Source: Candidatus Aenigmatarchaeota archaeon
Lineage (GTDB): Archaea > Aenigmatarchaeota > Aenigmatarchaeia > QMZP01
DNA length: 6,606 bases
Assembly: GCA_030672885.1 (NCBI GenBank)
Contig: DAOVFN010000039.1
Location: 1 to 6,606, forward strand
Reading direction: 5' to 3'
Below, piece by piece: positions 4,972-6,606 of this stretch. Made by a program: the position numbers and the translations under genes. Position 1 is the first letter of the stretch, and each line of letters begins with the position of its first letter. Below the pieces are notes generated by a model. The model did not search any database. It was given only the letters and a program-made list of their open reading frames with translations, and was not told the origin of the DNA.

Positions 4972-5364
4972 CTAAAGGCTGTCCTTGTATGCTCCCGGCA
5001 CCCGCAGATGACAACCCCCAGACGTGTGAGTGAACCCGTCTGGGTTCTTTGCGCTTATTTCATTCTGCCAGTAACCGATACTCCTATATTCACTTTTCCA
5101 GCCATGCTCTTCGAAGGCTTCCTCGGGCATATTAACCAATCCCTTTGATACATCATATATCATTGTTCCGGAATCGGCCTGGCATGGAACATCCAGTTCT
5201 CCCCATGGGCCATTATAATGATTCTGCTCTTTCTCATCGAACCAACCAAGTTTCCATCCTGCAGCCACGATTCCGCCCGATAAAAGAACCGAGCCTCCCA
5301 GGATAGCGGTATCCCTGAGGAATTTCCGCCTTTCCGGGCTCTCCAGGTTCTTGTAGTCTTTCAT
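4972..5364 (-). CDS. Small protein with Tat-type N-terminus, unknown function
   Basis: A 130-residue protein I do not recognise. The N-terminus has ERRKFLR at 11-17, close to the twin-arginine consensus (S/T-RR-x-F-L-K), followed by an uncharged stretch rich in Gly, Leu and Val (19-36, ending IVAAG), so Tat-dependent export or a single N-terminal membrane anchor is likely. No clear signal-peptidase site is seen, which favours an anchored protein. The rest (about 40-130) is a small domain rich in aromatic and acidic residues with two cysteines (C61 in VPCQADSG, C118 in SGGCHLRVPG) and four histidines (H49, H87, H113, H119); a disulfide or metal site is possible but not shown. Neither a Rieske nor a cupredoxin motif is visible. 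ATG 5364 is chosen because GGTGAT (5373-5368) precedes it by three bases; the GTG at 5382 lies inside the palindrome. It has its own promoter and probable terminator, so it is likely monocistronic. Confidence 0.75.
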   Translation of the reverse strand: MKDYKNLESPERRKFLRDTAILGGSVLLSGGIVAAGWKLGWFDEKEQNHYNGPWGELDVPCQADSGTMIYDVSKGLVNMPEEAFEEHGWKSEYRSIGYWQNEISAKNPDGFTHTSGGCHLRVPGAYKDSL

Positions 5365-5376
5365 GTAATCACCACA

Positions 5377-5397
5377 TGTCACTATTAAATAGTGACA
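5377..5397. promoter_or_regulatory. Perfect 21-bp palindrome, candidate operator
   Basis: On both strands the half-site TGTCACTATT is followed by one central base and then its exact complement AATAGTGACA: ten of ten pairs match. It begins six bases after the TATA-like box (5411-5404) and covers the predicted start near 5382, the place where archaeal repressors commonly block polymerase loading. A regulator bound as a dimer is the simplest reading; the regulator is not in the window. Confidence 0.65.
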
Positions 5398-5403
5398 ATA
5401 TAG

Positions 5404-5417
5404 TATTTAAAGCTTTC
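5404..5417 (-). promoter_or_regulatory. Promoter of the Tat-type gene (BRE plus TATA)
   Basis: GAAAGC followed by TTTAAATA. A start about 25 bases downstream would be near 5382, with a leader of about 20 nt before ATG 5364. The arrangement resembles the AAAAGC-TTATATAT element of psmA. Confidence 0.55.
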
Positions 5418-5450
5418 TGTCAGGCCAATCAGGGCGTCCAGGGCACACAT

Positions 5451-6606
5451 TCAGCGTTTTTTTGTCAGCATCAGAAGCAGGGGCACAAGCTCTGTACCCG
5501 ACATCTTGAGGGATCCTCTCTTCACAGACTGCTCATCAAATGATTTGACCTCATCGGGTTTTATGCCGTCACCTGATATCACGATGGGTACGGGGTCCTT
5601 TGTATGCTCATATGGCTTCCATTCCGACCGGGGAAGGCTCACTGTTATGTGGTCGCACGTCACCACGATACATGTCTCTTCAATATCTATGCTCTCGAGG
5701 AGCTTGCCTATCTCCCTGTCAATCTTCTCTATGAACTCAGCCTTGCCTGCCCTGTCCCTGTCATGGGCCAGTATATCGGTCCCGTTGACATGGAGGAAGA
5801 CAAAATCATGCTTCTTCAGGGCCTTCACTGCGGCCTTTCTCTTGCCGGAAAGATTTGTGTCGGGCATTCCCGTGGTTCCCTTCACCTCAATGACATCCAT
5901 ACCCAGGAACCTCGCCACGCCCTTGGCCACATTGACCCCGGCCACGCAGCACCCGCTGAGCCCGAACCTCTCTTCAAACCCCTCCACACCCCTCTTCATG
6001 CCGATGCTCCTGAGGAGTACGCAATTGGCAGGAAGCTTCCGCTTCCTGTTGACAGGATCTGCTGAGAGAACCCTGTTCACCCTGTAGACGAACTTATTGA
6101 GCACAGATGCGGTGAACCTGCCATGGGAGCTCCTGGCTGTCACCTGGGGGAGCGGGACCCCTGTCTTCATGGGGTCGTTCGGCCTGATTCTGTCAGAGAG
6201 CCCGGGCCCGGATGCCACGATAACGGCCCTGTGGCCAGTGGACTTCCTCACGATGAAGCTCACGCCGTCTATTTCCATGCCGTCCAGTTTTTCGGCAAGC
6301 CCCTCCAGGCCGGCCTCGTCCCTGCCGGCCCTCCTGTCCCTGACATTGCCCCGGGAATCCAGGGTCGCGAAGTTGCCCCTTATGCAGAGGTCATTCTTTC
6401 CGGGAAAGACGTTCACGCCCAGGGCCTCTATATATCCCCTGCCGGGATACTCGTCCTTGGAATAGCAACTGAGAAGCGTTAGGTAGCCGACATCGGAATT
6501 GACATCCTTCTTGTATCCCAGGTCGAGCAGGCCGTTCTTGCCCGCGGCAGAAAGGGAATCTATGTTGGGTTTGTGGGCGACCCTGAATGGCGTGTTGTCC
6601 CCCCTG
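5451..6606 (-). CDS. apgM: 2,3-bisphosphoglycerate-independent phosphoglycerate mutase, archaeal type, 5' end cut
   Basis: The last 384 codons of a glycolysis/gluconeogenesis enzyme that interconverts 3- and 2-phosphoglycerate in the cytosol; alkaline-phosphatase superfamily, two metal ions. The frame is open without a stop to the right edge, so the GTG at 6416 is only an internal codon. Family members are about 400-415 residues, so about 20-30 residues, including the first metal-binding DGxGD, lie outside the window. Seen (numbering from the first complete codon): HKPNIDSL (11-18), catalytic-serine segment VNSDVGYLTLL (35-45, with S37), YPGRGYIEALG (53-63), RGNFATLDSRGNVRDRRAGR (76-95), PVNRKRKLPANCVLLR (184-199), HVNGTDILAHDRD (272-284, metal ligands D277 and H281), VTCDH (315-319, D318/H319) and YEHTKDPVPI (332-341, H334). 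All expected metal ligands in the visible part are present. A T-rich terminator is not evident after the stop. Confidence 0.93.
   Translation of the reverse strand, partial: RGDNTPFRVAHKPNIDSLSAAGKNGLLDLGYKKDVNSDVGYLTLLSCYSKDEYPGRGYIEALGVNVFPGKNDLCIRGNFATLDSRGNVRDRRAGRDEAGLEGLAEKLDGMEIDGVSFIVRKSTGHRAVIVASGPGLSDRIRPNDPMKTGVPLPQVTARSSHGRFTASVLNKFVYRVNRVLSADPVNRKRKLPANCVLLRSIGMKRGVEGFEERFGLSGCCVAGVNVAKGVARFLGMDVIEVKGTTGMPDTNLSGKRKAAVKALKKHDFVFLHVNGTDILAHDRDRAGKAEFIEKIDREIGKLLESIDIEETCIVVTCDHITVSLPRSEWKPYEHTKDPVPIVISGDGIKPDEVKSFDEQSVKRGSLKMSGTELVPLLLMLTKKR

Noticed and set aside
4679..4975. Small open frames in both strands across the hairpin cluster
   Set aside because: They have no ribosome binding site before their starts, contain the inverted repeats as codons and look like no protein family.
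4972..5364. Rieske iron-sulfur or cupredoxin-type protein
   Set aside because: The Tat-type anchor suggested this, but the CxH...CxxH Rieske motifs and the copper-site C-x-H-x-M pattern are absent.
5451..6416. A complete 321-residue apgM starting at GTG 6416
   Set aside because: The frame stays open to the right edge and the upstream residues carry the conserved catalytic-serine and YPGRG segments, so the codon is internal.
5506..6482. Several plus-strand open frames antisense to apgM
   Set aside because: apgM shows motifs throughout its length, while the plus-strand translations show none and overlap one another.

Overview
The window is a stretch of archaeal chromosome in which every supported gene lies on the minus strand, so transcription runs from the high coordinates to the low ones. 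The archaeal assignment rests on the gene content: a 20S proteasome alpha subunit, an SBDS protein, the exosome trio Rrp4/Rrp41/Rrp42, ribosomal protein L37Ae, RNA polymerase subunit P and prefoldin beta in consecutive order. Archaeal TATA-like elements and GGTGAT-type ribosome binding sites agree with this. The order is that of the well-known archaeal proteasome-exosome superoperon. The lineage within Archaea cannot be fixed from this sequence; the gene order fits euryarchaeal or DPANN-type genomes, and base composition is intermediate.

Layout in transcription order. (1) 6606-5451: a 2,3-bisphosphoglycerate-independent phosphoglycerate mutase (archaeal apgM type), whose N-terminus is cut off by the window edge. 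(2) 5417-5365: a regulatory region with a TATA-like box, a perfect 21-bp palindrome over the predicted transcription start and a GGTGAT ribosome binding site. (3) 5364-4972: a 130-residue protein of unknown family with a twin-arginine (Tat) type N-terminus. (4) 4971-4681: no gene; a T8 tract that could terminate the Tat-type gene, followed by about 185 bp packed with perfect short hairpins. (5) 4680-4595: psmA promoter and a strong ribosome binding site. (6) 4594-98: psmA, sbds, rrp4, rrp41, rrp42, rpl37Ae, rpoP and pfdB, mostly with gaps of 5-26 nt. The one larger gap, 57 nt before rrp4, carries an internal TATA-like element. (7) 89-1: the start of a UPF0147-type gene, cut by the left edge.

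The operon joins protein destruction (proteasome), 3'-to-5' RNA decay and tailing (exosome), ribosome maturation (SBDS), a ribosomal protein, an RNA polymerase subunit and a chaperone. It therefore links making, maturing and removing RNA and protein. Several true starts lie downstream of the longest open frame, because the apparent upstream start overlaps or precedes the ribosome binding site (rrp4, rrp41, rrp42, pfdB and the Tat-type gene).

The least explained parts are the Tat-type protein with its palindromic operator candidate, the hairpin cluster before psmA, and a 14-bp tandem duplication in the rrp41 tail that appears to have changed the reading frame and moved the stop codon onto the rrp42 ribosome binding site.
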